Shown here piece after piece: positions 37,311 through 46,845 of a stretch of DNA of 64,000 bases. The notes under the pieces are model-generated. The model did not search any database. It saw only the letters and a list, made by a program, of their open reading frames with translations, and was not told the origin of the DNA. A program made the position numbers and the translations under genes. Positions within the stretch are counted from its first letter, which is position 1. Every line of letters begins with the position of its first letter. The stretch comes from Vibrio metschnikovii CIP 69.14 (GTDB lineage: Bacteria; Pseudomonadota; Gammaproteobacteria; Enterobacterales; Vibrionaceae), in NCBI RefSeq assembly GCF_000176155.1, contig NZ_ACZO01000006.1, positions 186,001 to 250,000 on the forward strand, read 5' to 3'.

Positions 37311-38198
37311 ATGACGAATAAAATGATATATGATCAAGCAAGCGGCCTACGCCGTTTAACTCAACCTTCAGTCACGAAAGTGATCGCCGTAACCGGTGGA
37401 AAAGGCGGAGTTGGCAAGTCTAACGTAGCGCTTGGTATGGCTATCTGTATGGCCCGCCAAGGAAAAAAAGTCATGGTGTTGGATGCCGACTTAGGATTAG
37501 CTAATGTTGACGTTATGCTAGGGATTCGGCCTAAACGTAACTTAGGTCACGTATTAGCAGGTGAATGTGAATTAAAAGACTCCATTGTTGAAGGTCCGCA
37601 TGGTATAAAAATCATTCCTGCGACATCCGGTACTCAATCGATGACCGAGTTAACTCATGCTCAGCATGTCGGGTTAATCAGAGCGTTTGGTTCACTTGAA
37701 GATGAGATGGATATTCTACTGGTTGATACCGCAGCAGGGATTTCTGACATGGTCGTGAGTTTCTCTCGTGCGGCGCAGGATGTGGTTGTGGTAGTATGCG
37801 ACGAACCGACTTCTATCACCGATGCATATGCCTTGATCAAACTTTTGAGTAGAGAACATCAAGTTGAGCGATTTAAAATTGTCGCTAACATGGTGAGAAG
37901 CTATCGTGAAGGGAGAGAGTTATTCGCAAAATTGACTTTAGTCACAGAGCGATTTTTAAATGTCGGGTTAGAACTCGTCGCCTGCATTCCTTTAGACGAT
38001 AATGTACGACAGGCAGTAAAAAGACAGAAAATTGTCGTTGATGCTTATCCTCGCTCTCCAGCTTCATTGGCCATTAATTCATTAGCCAATAAAGCACTCA
38101 CTTGGCCAATACCACGTACGCCAAGTGGTCATTTGGAGTTTTTTGTAGAGCGACTGCTTAATCGAACTGAACCAGTAGAGGAACCTTTTGGTGAATAA
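37311..38198 (+). CDS. flhG: flagellar number regulator, MinD-like ATPase
   Basis: A 295-residue MinD/ParA-type ATPase (also FleN, YlxH) that limits polar flagellum number together with FlhF. Deviant Walker A GGKGGVGKS is at 29-37; DADLGLANVDVM and DTAAGIS follow. A short N-terminal segment with DQASGLRRL matches the region that contacts FlhF or the regulator FlrA/FleQ in relatives. ATG at 37311 is preceded by GGCGGAC; the open frame from 37257 overlaps flhF and is rejected. It overlaps fliA by 8 bases. Confidence 0.95.
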   Translation: MTNKMIYDQASGLRRLTQPSVTKVIAVTGGKGGVGKSNVALGMAICMARQGKKVMVLDADLGLANVDVMLGIRPKRNLGHVLAGECELKDSIVEGPHGIKIIPATSGTQSMTELTHAQHVGLIRAFGSLEDEMDILLVDTAAGISDMVVSFSRAAQDVVVVVCDEPTSITDAYALIKLLSREHQVERFKIVANMVRSYREGRELFAKLTLVTERFLNVGLELVACIPLDDNVRQAVKRQKIVVDAYPRSPASLAINSLANKALTWPIPRTPSGHLEFFVERLLNRTEPVEEPFGE

Positions 38199-38925
38199 AG
38201 CGCTGACTTACGATCAATACGGTAATATGACTAGCCAGAAGCTATTTCTGGAAAAATATGCTGTATTGGTTAAGCGTATAGCTCATCATTTAATCGGGCG
38301 TTTGCCACCTAGCGTACTTATTGAAGATTTAATGCAAGCTGGCATGATCGGCTTGCTTGAAGCGCAAAAAAATTACGATGGAAGTAAAGGGGCAAGTTTT
38401 GAAACCTATGCAGGGATTCGAATTCGTGGTGCAATGTTGGACGACATTCGCCGCGGAGATTGGGTTCCCCGCTCGGTTCACAAGCATAATCGAGAGATCA
38501 GTCAAGCTATCGCGATATTAGAGGGTGAATTATGTCGCGACCCAAGTGATGCAGAAATTGCGCAGCATTTAGGGATGTCTCTTGAACACTATCACAACGC
38601 ATTAACGGATATTAGTTGCTCAAGGATAGTGGGTATCGAAGATCTTGGCGTATCGGATGATGCTATTTCGCCATTGGATGATGCGGAGGACAATGCCCCT
38701 TTTCAGGGGGTGGCCGACGAATTATTCCGTAAAGCATTGGTTGAATCAATAAAATCACTTCCAGAACGTGAAGCTTTGGTACTTTCGCTCTATTATGATG
38801 AAGAGCTAAACTTAAAAGAAATCGGTGAAGTAATTGGCGTGAGCGAGTCCCGCGTGAGTCAAATACTGAGCCAATCTATGCAACGTCTGCGAACTAAGTT
38901 GAGTTCTTGGACACAAAACGACTAA
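38191..38925 (+). CDS. fliA: RNA polymerase sigma factor for flagellar operon (sigma-28)
   Basis: A 244-residue sigma-28 directing late flagellar, motor and chemotaxis transcription. Region 2 contains LIEDLMQAGMIGLLEA and GIRIRGAMLDDIRRGDWVPRS; region 4 has LPEREALVLSLYYDEELNLKEIG and the HTH GVSESRVSQILSQ. The GTG at 38191 has AGAGG nine bases upstream and begins MNKALTYDQYG as in other Vibrio FliA. Starts inside flhG. Confidence 0.95.
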   Translation: MNKALTYDQYGNMTSQKLFLEKYAVLVKRIAHHLIGRLPPSVLIEDLMQAGMIGLLEAQKNYDGSKGASFETYAGIRIRGAMLDDIRRGDWVPRSVHKHNREISQAIAILEGELCRDPSDAEIAQHLGMSLEHYHNALTDISCSRIVGIEDLGVSDDAISPLDDAEDNAPFQGVADELFRKALVESIKSLPEREALVLSLYYDEELNLKEIGEVIGVSESRVSQILSQSMQRLRTKLSSWTQND

Positions 38926-38946
38926 ATATCACTGACTTTGAACTCA

Positions 38947-39339
38947 GTGGAGGCAATTTTGAATAAAAATATGAAAATCCTTATTGTTGACGATTTTTCA
39001 ACAATGCGCCGTATAGTAAAAAACCTACTTCGTGATTTGGGTTTTAATAATACCCAAGAAGCGGACGACGGTTTGACGGCGTTGCCAATGCTAAAAAAAG
39101 GTGGTTTTGATTTTGTGGTCACTGACTGGAACATGCCGGGTATGCAAGGCATTGATCTGCTCAAAAATATTCGCGCAGATGCAGAGCTTAAGCACTTACC
39201 TGTACTGATGATTACCGCAGAAGCCAAGCGTGAGCAAATCATAGAAGCTGCTCAAGCGGGGGTTAATGGCTATATCGTGAAACCATTTACGGCTGCTACG
39301 CTAAAAGAAAAGTTAGATAAGATTTTTGACCGCCTATAA
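38947..39339 (+). CDS. cheY: chemotaxis response regulator
   Basis: A single receiver domain of about 130 residues that, when phosphorylated by CheA, binds the flagellar switch. Asp pair at 15-16, phospho-acceptor D60 in [17 protein letters not shown] with the switch threonine region, and VKPFTA with the conserved lysine. The start is uncertain: GTG at 38947 fits the family opening [10 protein letters not shown], but the GGAGG at 38949-38953 would fit a TTG at 38959 (126 residues) better, and ATG 38971 is also possible. The core is unaffected. Confidence 0.95.
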   Translation: MEAILNKNMKILIVDDFSTMRRIVKNLLRDLGFNNTQEADDGLTALPMLKKGGFDFVVTDWNMPGMQGIDLLKNIRADAELKHLPVLMITAEAKREQIIEAAQAGVNGYIVKPFTAATLKEKLDKIFDRL

Positions 39340-39459
39340 TTTTAAAGCACGGGTCAAAAGTTCATTGAGAATTTTTTGCATGTAAGCGGCAACGTTAATC
39401 GTACAAAAAATAGTCAGCGAACAGGTATTTATCCATTATGTGAGCAAGGCTAAGACAGG

Positions 39460-40176
39460 ATGATTTCATTAGAACAAGCAAAAGAACTCGTTCAACTATT
39501 AGAAAATGGTCAGCAAGATAGCGCCAATACACTGGTTCAACAAGTGTATGAATCTGAAGGCAATCCAATGCTAAAGGAGATCGGCGTATTGACTCGCGAT
39601 CTGCATGATTCTTTGCGCCAGTTTCAAGTTGATGAGCGAATGAGTCAAATTGCTAACGACGAAATGCCTGATGCCAGAGATAGATTGCATTATGTCATTG
39701 ATAAAACTGAAGTCGCTGCCAATAAAACAATGGATGCGGTTGATCGCTGCTTACCGATAGCCGACAACCTACATGGAAGTTTGCTACTCATTCGACCACA
39801 GTGGAATGCGCTTATGCGCGGTAAAATTGACTTGAATGAATTTAAAGCACTTTGCCATCGTATTGATGATCTTCTTTCGCAAATAGAAGGCAATAGTAGT
39901 GAGCTTCGAGGGCAATTAACCGAAATTTTGATGGCGCAAGATTTTCAAGATTTAACGGGACAAATTATCCGCCGAGTGATCACCTTAGTCAATGAGGTGG
40001 AAGGTCGCTTAGTAGAGATCTTGACCGTATTTGGTAAAAATCAATTACAACAATCAGGAAAAGTTGAAAAAGCACCTTGTGAGCCAGAGGGACCAATCAT
40101 TAATCCTCATGAGCGTACAGATGCAGTTTCATCGCAAGACGATGTCGATGATTTATTATCGAGTCTTGGATTTTAG
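39460..40176 (+). CDS. cheZ: CheY-P phosphatase
   Basis: A 238-residue helical protein that speeds CheY-P dephosphorylation. The catalytic motif DFQDLTGQ gives D164 and Q168, equivalent to the acid/glutamine pair of E. coli CheZ. The extreme C-terminus SSQDDVDDLLSSLGF is the CheY-tethering peptide, and its core resembles the repeats in CheA of this window. It follows cheY by 120 bp and precedes cheA by 9 bp. Confidence 0.95.
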   Translation: MISLEQAKELVQLLENGQQDSANTLVQQVYESEGNPMLKEIGVLTRDLHDSLRQFQVDERMSQIANDEMPDARDRLHYVIDKTEVAANKTMDAVDRCLPIADNLHGSLLLIRPQWNALMRGKIDLNEFKALCHRIDDLLSQIEGNSSELRGQLTEILMAQDFQDLTGQIIRRVITLVNEVEGRLVEILTVFGKNQLQQSGKVEKAPCEPEGPIINPHERTDAVSSQDDVDDLLSSLGF

Positions 40177-40185
40177 GGGTAAAGT

Positions 40186-42462
40186 ATGAGCTACGATTTA
40201 GACGACGACATTCTTCAAGACTTTCTGGTTGAAGCTGGCGAGATTCTCGAGTTGTTATCAGAACAGCTAGTAGAGTTAGAAAATAACCCACAAGACCGCG
40301 AACTTCTTAATGCCATTTTCCGCGGTTTTCACACTGTAAAAGGCGGCGCTGGCTTTCTCTCGCTCACCGAACTGGTAGAAACCTGTCACGGTGCAGAAAA
40401 CGTGTTTGACTATTTACGTAATGGTCAACGTAGTGTCAACGCTCGTTTGATGGATGTGATGCTACGTGCTTTGGATACGGTGAATGAGCAGTTTCAAGCG
40501 GTACAAAATCAAGAGCCATTGCAGCCAGCTGATCCGATCTTAATTCAAGAATTGCATGATATGTGTAAGCCTGAATCTGAGGATGAACCTGAAGCTGACT
40601 CCGAATCTCATGTACCAGCGCCTTCTGAAGATGTGACCGCTCAAGCCTCGAGTAACGCTCATATCGATGCTAACTCGATTGATGATATTAGTGATGATGA
40701 GTTTGAAAGCTTACTTGATGAGTTGCACGGTAAAGGTCGTAGTCCTGGTGCGGAAAAGGCGGCCAGTGAAGCTGCCAAATCTCAGCCATCACCAGCATCA
40801 GCACCTGCTGCTTCAGGTGATATTACTGATGATGAGTTTGAAAAATTACTTGATGAGCTGCATGGAAAAGGCAAAAGTCCCTCATTACATGGTTCTGGAG
40901 AAGCCCCCTCTCCAACGGTATCGTCACAACCCGCGGTAAAAGCAACACCATCGAATGTGAACGCTAATGGCGATATCATGACCGATGAAGAGTTTGAACG
41001 TTTATTAGATGAGTTACACGGCAGTGGTAAAGGACCATCGATCGAAGAGCTAGAAATGGCTACGCGCCCAGCGGCAGCCAATACTACTCAGGCAGCAAAA
41101 GCCGCTGCACCAGCCAGTCCATCTATTGAAAAGAAACCAGTAGAACAACCTAAGCCTAAAGCTGCTGCCCCTGCCGCTGCACCAGCACCAGCTAAACCTG
41201 CTCCAGTCGCTAAGGCAACGGATACCAACTCAGACAAGAACGAGTTAGTTGCTGCTGGTTCTGGCGGTGCTAAAAAACCTCAAGTAGAGGCGTCAGTTAG
41301 GGTAGATACCTCGACGCTTGATACCATCATGAATATGGTGGGTGAGTTGGTATTAGTGCGTAACCGACTGTTGAGTCTTGGCCTTAATAGTAATGATGAA
41401 GAGATGTCTAAAGCGGTCTCTAATCTTGATGTGGTGACGGCAGACTTACAAGGCGCGGTAATGAAAACGCGCATGCAACCGATCAAGAAAGTATTTGGTC
41501 GCTTCCCTCGCGTTGTTCGTGATTTGGCTCGAACCTTGAACAAAGACATTGTTTTGGAGTTGAAAGGGGAAGAAACCGATCTGGATAAAAACTTAGTAGA
41601 AGCGCTTGCCGATCCATTGATTCACTTGGTACGCAACTCCGTTGACCATGGTATTGAAATGCCCGACGACCGTGTTGCGGCAGGGAAACCGCGTACGGGT
41701 AAAGTTATCCTCTCTGCGTCTCAGGAAGGCGACCATATTGAGCTGGCGATCGTTGATGATGGCGGTGGTATGGATCCCGATAAACTGCGAGCGATTGCGG
41801 TTAAACGTGGCATGATGGATGAAGATGCGGCTTCTCGATTGACGAATAAAGAGTGTTTTAACCTGATTTTTATGCCGGGCTTTTCCAGTAAAGAGAAAAT
41901 TTCTGATATTTCTGGACGCGGCGTAGGGATGGATGTGGTTAAAACCGCGATTAATACCCTTAACGGTTCGATTGATATTGATTCTGAACTCACGAAAGGG
42001 ACCAAAATCACCATTAAAGTTCCGTTAACTCTGGCTATTTTGCCTACGTTAATGGTGGGAGTGGCAGGTCATCCATTCGCTTTACCGCTCGCGAGTGTTA
42101 ATGAAATCTTCCACCTTGATTTACGCCGGACCAATATTGTCGATGGTCAGCTAACGATTATTGTGCGTGAAAAATCCATTCCGTTGTTCTATCTACAAAA
42201 TTGGCTAGCCCCTCAGGCGGGTAAAGTCGAGCCTCGTAAAGGCCATGGCCATGTAGTTATTGTACAAATTGGTAACCAACGCGTTGGCCTAGTTGTGGAT
42301 ACATTAATTGGCCAAGAAGAGGTGGTGATTAAGCCTCTCGATAAATTGTTACAAGGTACGCCTGGTATGTCTGGTGCTACGATAACCAGTGATGGTCATA
42401 TAGCCTTGATACTTGATGTCTCTGATTTACTTAAGAAATACGCAGCTGCTTCGCGTATCTAG
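40186..42462 (+). CDS. cheA: chemotaxis histidine kinase
   Basis: A 758-residue kinase of the array. P1/HPt has phosphorylated H49 in FHTVKGGAG. The linker (about 130-360) has no recognisable globular P2 and instead holds three copies of an acidic S/TDDEF-x-x-LLDELHG motif at residues 166-187, 211-232 and 262-284, followed by an Ala/Pro-rich stretch. P3 dimerisation starts about 370; P4 ATPase has HLVRNSVDHGIE, DDGGGMD, GFSSKEKISDISGRGVGMDVV; P5 regulatory CheW-like domain ends the protein. The linker corresponds to what has been called the LID region that recruits ParP in Vibrio. Confidence 0.96.
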   Translation: MSYDLDDDILQDFLVEAGEILELLSEQLVELENNPQDRELLNAIFRGFHTVKGGAGFLSLTELVETCHGAENVFDYLRNGQRSVNARLMDVMLRALDTVNEQFQAVQNQEPLQPADPILIQELHDMCKPESEDEPEADSESHVPAPSEDVTAQASSNAHIDANSIDDISDDEFESLLDELHGKGRSPGAEKAASEAAKSQPSPASAPAASGDITDDEFEKLLDELHGKGKSPSLHGSGEAPSPTVSSQPAVKATPSNVNANGDIMTDEEFERLLDELHGSGKGPSIEELEMATRPAAANTTQAAKAAAPASPSIEKKPVEQPKPKAAAPAAAPAPAKPAPVAKATDTNSDKNELVAAGSGGAKKPQVEASVRVDTSTLDTIMNMVGELVLVRNRLLSLGLNSNDEEMSKAVSNLDVVTADLQGAVMKTRMQPIKKVFGRFPRVVRDLARTLNKDIVLELKGEETDLDKNLVEALADPLIHLVRNSVDHGIEMPDDRVAAGKPRTGKVILSASQEGDHIELAIVDDGGGMDPDKLRAIAVKRGMMDEDAASRLTNKECFNLIFMPGFSSKEKISDISGRGVGMDVVKTAINTLNGSIDIDSELTKGTKITIKVPLTLAILPTLMVGVAGHPFALPLASVNEIFHLDLRRTNIVDGQLTIIVREKSIPLFYLQNWLAPQAGKVEPRKGHGHVVIVQIGNQRVGLVVDTLIGQEEVVIKPLDKLLQGTPGMSGATITSDGHIALILDVSDLLKKYAAASRI

Positions 42463-42496
42463 TGGTCGATAGACCACCCAAATGATAAGGGTAACT

Positions 42497-43615
42497 ATGC
42501 CGATTAAAGTCTTAGTTGTTGATGATTCAAGTTTCTTTCGACGCCGAGTGAGTGAAATCATCAATGCTGAATCGCGCTTAGAAGTGATTGATGTGGCGAC
42601 TAATGGCCGAGAAGCTGTCGATAAAGCCATGCGTCTAAAACCAGATGTCATCACCATGGATATTGAGATGCCGGTGATGGATGGAATTAGTGCCGTACGT
42701 GAGATCATGGCTAATAATCCAACGCCAATTCTAATGTTTTCATCGCTGACTCATGATGGTGCCAAAGCGACACTGGATGCGTTAGATGCTGGCGCTTTAG
42801 ACTTTCTGCCGAAAAAATTTGAAGATATAGCCCGCAATCGAGAAGATGCAGTCACTTTATTGCAGCAACGAGTGTTACAAATTGCGGCGAAACGCAATTT
42901 TATGCGTCGTCCGGTGGTCACCAGTAGTGTCACGTCCTCGAACCTTGCCTCGCGCTCGTCATCTGACTCATCAGCGTCAGCTCAGGGACGTGTGGCAACT
43001 GCACCTTCAGCATTATCACGCTTTAAAGCAACCGGTAAAAAGTACCAATTAACCGCGATTGGTACGTCAACCGGAGGCCCCGTTGCGCTACAGAAAATCT
43101 TAACTAAATTGCCGGCTAATTATCCTCATCCGATCATTTTGATCCAACATATGCCAGCCACCTTCACTGGTGCTTTTGCAAGTCGCCTGAACTCTTTGTG
43201 TAAAATTCAGGTGAAAGAAGCCGAAGATGGTGATGTTCTTAAACCGGGTACCGCTTATCTCGCCCCTGGCGGTAAACAGATGATGTTAGATGGTCGCCCA
43301 GGAGCGGCCAGATTACGCATTATTGATGGTGGAGAACGGATGAACTACAAACCGTGTGTTGATGTGACATTTGGTTCTGCCTCTAAGATTTTCGGGGATA
43401 AAGTCTTATCGATGATCCTCACAGGGATGGGGGCTGATGGTCGCGAGGGTGCTCGTATGTTGCAATCTGCTGGAGCAACAGTTTGGGCGCAAGATGAAGA
43501 GAGTTGCGTTGTTTATGGCATGCCGCAAGCGGTTTCCAAAGCGGGAATCTCATCTGAAGATTTGCCCTTGGATCGCATCGCAGAACGTATGCTGATTGAA
43601 GTTGGCTTGAGTTAA
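42497..43615 (+). CDS. cheB: chemotaxis methylesterase/glutaminase
   Basis: A 372-residue protein with an N-terminal receiver (D55 in [12 protein letters not shown]) and a C-terminal methylesterase: the serine-containing GTSTGGP, the histidine in QHMPATFTG and the aspartate in [10 protein letters not shown] form the catalytic triad. The linker (about 145-180) is Ser-rich. ATG at 42497 has AAGG six bases upstream; the frame opening at 42482 is rejected. No cheR is present in this block. Confidence 0.95.
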   Translation: MPIKVLVVDDSSFFRRRVSEIINAESRLEVIDVATNGREAVDKAMRLKPDVITMDIEMPVMDGISAVREIMANNPTPILMFSSLTHDGAKATLDALDAGALDFLPKKFEDIARNREDAVTLLQQRVLQIAAKRNFMRRPVVTSSVTSSNLASRSSSDSSASAQGRVATAPSALSRFKATGKKYQLTAIGTSTGGPVALQKILTKLPANYPHPIILIQHMPATFTGAFASRLNSLCKIQVKEAEDGDVLKPGTAYLAPGGKQMMLDGRPGAARLRIIDGGERMNYKPCVDVTFGSASKIFGDKVLSMILTGMGADGREGARMLQSAGATVWAQDEESCVVYGMPQAVSKAGISSEDLPLDRIAERMLIEVGLS

Positions 43616-43625
43616 GGAAACGTTA

Positions 43626-44402
43626 ATGATTGTTTGGAGTGTGGCAAACCAGAAAGGAGGCGTAGGTAAAACTACTACGACCATTACCCTTGCTGGCTTA
43701 TTAAGCCAACAAGGTAAGCGCGTTTTGCTGGTCGATACCGATCCCCATGCATCATTAACGACTTATTTAGGCTATGATTCTGATGCCGTGCCAACGAGCC
43801 TTTTTGATCTATTTCAGTTACGCGAGTTTAATGAACAAAATGTCGAGCCATTAATCTTACGTACCGATATTGAAAATATGGATCTGATCCCTGCTCATAT
43901 GTCATTAGCTACCTTAGATCGAGTTATGGGTAATCGCAGTGGTATGGGATTAATACTTAAACGTTCATTGCTTGCTCTACGCCATCGTTATGACTACGTA
44001 TTAATTGACTGCCCTCCGATTCTTGGGGTGATGATGGTGAATGCGTTGGCGGCGAGTGACCGTATTTTAATCCCAGTGCAAACTGAATTCTTGGCAATGA
44101 AAGGATTAGAACGCATGGTCCGTACATTAGCGATCATGCAAAAGTCACGCAATCGCGAGTTTAAAGTCACCATTGTGCCTACGATGTACGACAAACGAAC
44201 TCGTGCGTCATTACAAACTTTGACTCAGCTAAAGAAAGATTACCCTGAACAGGTATGGGCATCTGCCGTTCCCATTGATACTAAATTCCGTGACGCAAGT
44301 TTGAAGCGTCTACCAGCTTCTCATTTTGCAGAAGGAAGCCGAGGAGTGTTTGCTTACAAACAGCTGTTACTCTTCTTAGAGAGGTTGGCTATCGATGAGT
44401 AA
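43626..44402 (+). CDS. parC: ParA-like ATPase positioning chemotaxis arrays
   Basis: A 258-residue Soj/ParA-type ATPase with deviant Walker A NQKGGVGKTTT near residue 8, DTDPHASLT and DCPPILGVMM. In Vibrio the homologous ParC recruits chemotaxis arrays to the old and then new pole with ParP. It lies between cheB and the CheW-domain gene, the usual context. The stop overlaps the parP start by 8 bases. Confidence 0.92.
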   Translation: MIVWSVANQKGGVGKTTTTITLAGLLSQQGKRVLLVDTDPHASLTTYLGYDSDAVPTSLFDLFQLREFNEQNVEPLILRTDIENMDLIPAHMSLATLDRVMGNRSGMGLILKRSLLALRHRYDYVLIDCPPILGVMMVNALAASDRILIPVQTEFLAMKGLERMVRTLAIMQKSRNREFKVTIVPTMYDKRTRASLQTLTQLKKDYPEQVWASAVPIDTKFRDASLKRLPASHFAEGSRGVFAYKQLLLFLERLAIDE

Positions 44403-45402
44403 CTCCTTACTATCTAGCGAACAAGCACTGGATGATTACTTCGCGGCTCTACTAGAGGAAGAGCTGGATGAGCCGAATTGGCAAGATGGTCCTTTTTCGA
44501 CCACGCTTATTAGTCATTCAATAGATGATCCTCAACCTCAACCTGCTCGCCAGCGGAGTGCAGAAAGCTATATCGATCAAGAATTAGTCGAATTTGAGTT
44601 GCCTAATTTAGATGACGTACAACGCTTGCTGAGTCAATTAGAGAGCAGTAATCCTGTCGCTGAGCTTGATCTTGAAGTGGTTATGGCAGAAAACACCACT
44701 CAAATTGCTCAAACGGTTACTGAGACGGTAGTGGAAGAAATTCAAGAATGGGATATTGAAGAGACGCTTGTTGAGTCTGATCCTGTTATCACGATTGAAG
44801 AGCCAGAGCTGTTTGTTGAGGAACCCTCTTTACAGCCTTTGGAAGCAGAGCCTGAGGTGATCATCGAGCCGGTTATGGCAGATGACACGTTAGTGACCGA
44901 GGACACACAACCTGATCCATTCGGCATTGGACAGTGGCAATGTCCGATCCGTGAACAAAATTTTCAAGTTTTGTATTTTGATGTTAACGGAGTGACTTTT
45001 GCCGTACCACTGGATGAGTTAGGTGGTATTCATCGTAAAGCTACGTTGAACCATCTGATTGGACGACCAGCATGGTATTTAGGCTTACAAACTAACCGAG
45101 ATTCACAGTTGGATGTGGTCGATACGGCGAAATGGGTAATGTCTGATAAATTAGCGGATGATACGTACAAAAAAGACTATCAATATATAGTCATGTTAGA
45201 TAACAGCCTGTGGGGCTTAGCTTGTACTAAACTATTAGGTACTGAATGGTTAAGTAGCGATAAGGTACGCTGGCGAGAGCAAGTGGGCAAACGACCTTGG
45301 CTCGCAGGAATGGTTAAAGAAAAAATGTGCGCTTTGATACACGTTCATGCATTAATCGCTATGCTTAATGCAGGTCTTGATGTCCAAGCGCTCGATAAAT
45401 AA
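44395..45402 (+). CDS. parP: CheW-domain protein coupling arrays to ParC
   Basis: A 335-residue protein with an acidic, disordered N-terminal part (about 1-180, Glu/Asp-rich) and a C-terminal CheW-like domain (about 195-330, FQVLYFDVNGVTFAVPLDELGGI ... GLACTKLL). In Vibrio, ParP binds ParC, MCPs and CheA and holds arrays at the pole. Its N-terminus SSEQALDDYFAALLEEEL weakly resembles the CheA and CheZ acidic LL motifs. Named from context and architecture. Confidence 0.88.
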   Translation: MSNSLLSSEQALDDYFAALLEEELDEPNWQDGPFSTTLISHSIDDPQPQPARQRSAESYIDQELVEFELPNLDDVQRLLSQLESSNPVAELDLEVVMAENTTQIAQTVTETVVEEIQEWDIEETLVESDPVITIEEPELFVEEPSLQPLEAEPEVIIEPVMADDTLVTEDTQPDPFGIGQWQCPIREQNFQVLYFDVNGVTFAVPLDELGGIHRKATLNHLIGRPAWYLGLQTNRDSQLDVVDTAKWVMSDKLADDTYKKDYQYIVMLDNSLWGLACTKLLGTEWLSSDKVRWREQVGKRPWLAGMVKEKMCALIHVHALIAMLNAGLDVQALDK

Positions 45403-45440
45403 TACATATTTTGTCGGTCACGACTTAAAGAGGAAAAGGT

Positions 45441-45926
45441 ATGTCTGAAGTAGAAGTGAGAAAAGAACACTCAAATGATGAAGTGCTTCAGTGGGTAACA
45501 TTTCAATTGGAAGAAGAGACTTATGGCGTCAATGTGATGCAAGTCCGCGAAGTGTTACGTTACACCGAGATCGCACCCGTCCCAGGGTCGCCTGACTATG
45601 TTTTAGGAATTATTAACCTACGTGGTAATGTTGTCACCGTTATTGATACACGTTCACGTTTTGGTCTGATGCAAGGTGAAATCACCGACAATACACGAAT
45701 CATTGTCATTGAATCTGAGCGTCAAGTGATTGGTATCTTAGTCGATAGCGTTGCTGAGGTGGTTTACTTACGTTCATCGGAAATTGATACCACGCCAAGT
45801 GTCGGTACAGAAGAGAGTTCTAAGTTTATCCAAGGCGTGAGTAATCGTGATGGAAAACTGCTTATTTTGGTTGATCTCAATAAACTGCTATCGCAAGAAG
45901 AGTGGGACGATATGGCTCATCTCTAA
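45441..45926 (+). CDS. cheW: chemotaxis coupling protein
   Basis: A 161-residue CheW with the complete fold: WVTFQLEEETYGVNVMQVREVL, the receptor-contact NLRGNVVTVIDTR and VDSVAEVVYL. It links chemoreceptors to CheA P5. A good ribosome-binding site (AGAGGAAAAGGT) precedes the ATG. The stop shares one base with the downstream DUF2802 start. Confidence 0.95.
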   Translation: MSEVEVRKEHSNDEVLQWVTFQLEEETYGVNVMQVREVLRYTEIAPVPGSPDYVLGIINLRGNVVTVIDTRSRFGLMQGEITDNTRIIVIESERQVIGILVDSVAEVVYLRSSEIDTTPSVGTEESSKFIQGVSNRDGKLLILVDLNKLLSQEEWDDMAHL

Positions 45927-46435
45927 TGAGTGATTTCTTACACTTTACGCCTTCTGTCCTTGCAGGGGGAGCGGCGTTCATTGTTGTACTATTAACGCTT
46001 GGGTTGTGGTTTTTGCGCCGTTCATTAACTCGCCAAGGCGATTATTTTCGTCAACAAGTTCGCCAGCTTGATAAAGAGTTGCAAAAAGCCACCAAGCAGT
46101 TGTTAGAAGTGCGTTCTGCTGCAATCGGCCTTGGGCAAAAAGTCACAGGGCAACAAGAGATCATCGTTCACTTAAGTGAGCGTCTTAAGCAGTTAGAAAA
46201 TGTTGATACCGATGCCCGCCTATACAGTCGGGCAAGTAAAATGGTCAAGTTAGGCGCTGACATTGATGAGCTTATCGAAGAGTGTGAGTTACCTAAAGCC
46301 GAAGCGGAATTAATGTTATCATTGCAAAAAAAGTTGGCCGGTAAAGAATCTATTCCACCTTTAAGTAGCGATCCGGAAGGGCGCATGCCTGCTTCTAATA
46401 CGGGTAAAAGACCGACTCGTAAATCTTCTCTTTAA
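45926..46435 (+). CDS. DUF2802 family membrane-anchored protein
   Basis: A 169-residue protein with one N-terminal membrane helix (about 12-30, GGAAFIVVLLTLGLWFL), a long coiled coil (about 35-95) and a small C-terminal helical segment YSRASKMVKLGADIDELIEECELPKAEAELM that looks like an HTH-type motif of the DUF2802 family. Function unknown. Coupled to cheW by a TAATG junction, it is the last gene of the chemotaxis run. The in-frame start at 45902 lies inside cheW and is rejected. Confidence 0.8.
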   Translation: MSDFLHFTPSVLAGGAAFIVVLLTLGLWFLRRSLTRQGDYFRQQVRQLDKELQKATKQLLEVRSAAIGLGQKVTGQQEIIVHLSERLKQLENVDTDARLYSRASKMVKLGADIDELIEECELPKAEAELMLSLQKKLAGKESIPPLSSDPEGRMPASNTGKRPTRKSSL

Positions 46436-46481
46436 ATAAAAGCCAAATGAGAGTGTTACACTTTCTTTTGGCTTTTATTTT
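46435..46481 (+). terminator. terminator ending the chemotaxis block
   Basis: A perfect 13-bp stem 46435-46447 / 46467-46479 with T's after it, overlapping the DUF2802 stop codon region. It closes the flagellar/chemotaxis transcription unit. Confidence 0.8.
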
Positions 46482-46845
46482 CGTAAACCATTATAAGAAT
46501 TTTGCTTACTATCGTCTCATAGGCGGGATTTTGGCCGTTTTTTCATCGATAATGTTCAGGTTAATAACGAGTTTAGCGCTAATTCTATTTTGTCTCTGGG
46601 ATGCTGTGTTAGTATCAACGGTTTTGAATAACTCATTAATCATTTTTATTGGTTACTGAAAATGATTAATAGCAATCGACGCTTTTTGTTTACTGATGAC
46701 CGAGCGTTAATATTCTGGTTACATCAATAAGACAAATTCGACGATAATATGATATTTTAAGGCTCATATTGTTATATTCACCCTATTTTTATATTGTAAA
46801 AGTCGAGCAATGTCGCAATGACTTTTCACCAATTGGATTATGACC
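46482..46845. other. AT-rich spacer where ccm genes lie in other vibrios
   Basis: A gene-free stretch of about 360 bp between the che-block terminator and mlaA. I searched by eye for CcmA-CcmI peptides in all frames and saw none. A 70-codon frame at 46447-46659 begins inside the terminator loop and has no ribosome-binding site. The right end must contain the mlaA promoter (AT-rich TATATT/TATTGT stretches near 46770-46800). Confidence 0.5.

Noticed and set aside
38938..38958. TTG at 38938 as cheY start
   Set aside because: It is only 13 bases after the fliA stop without a ribosome-binding site, and the family does not extend so far.
46447..46659. 70-codon plus-strand ORF between DUF2802 and mlaA, possibly a ccm remnant
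   Set aside because: Its ATG lies inside the terminator loop, it has no ribosome-binding site, and I see no resemblance to Ccm proteins; its hydrophobicity follows from T-rich DNA.
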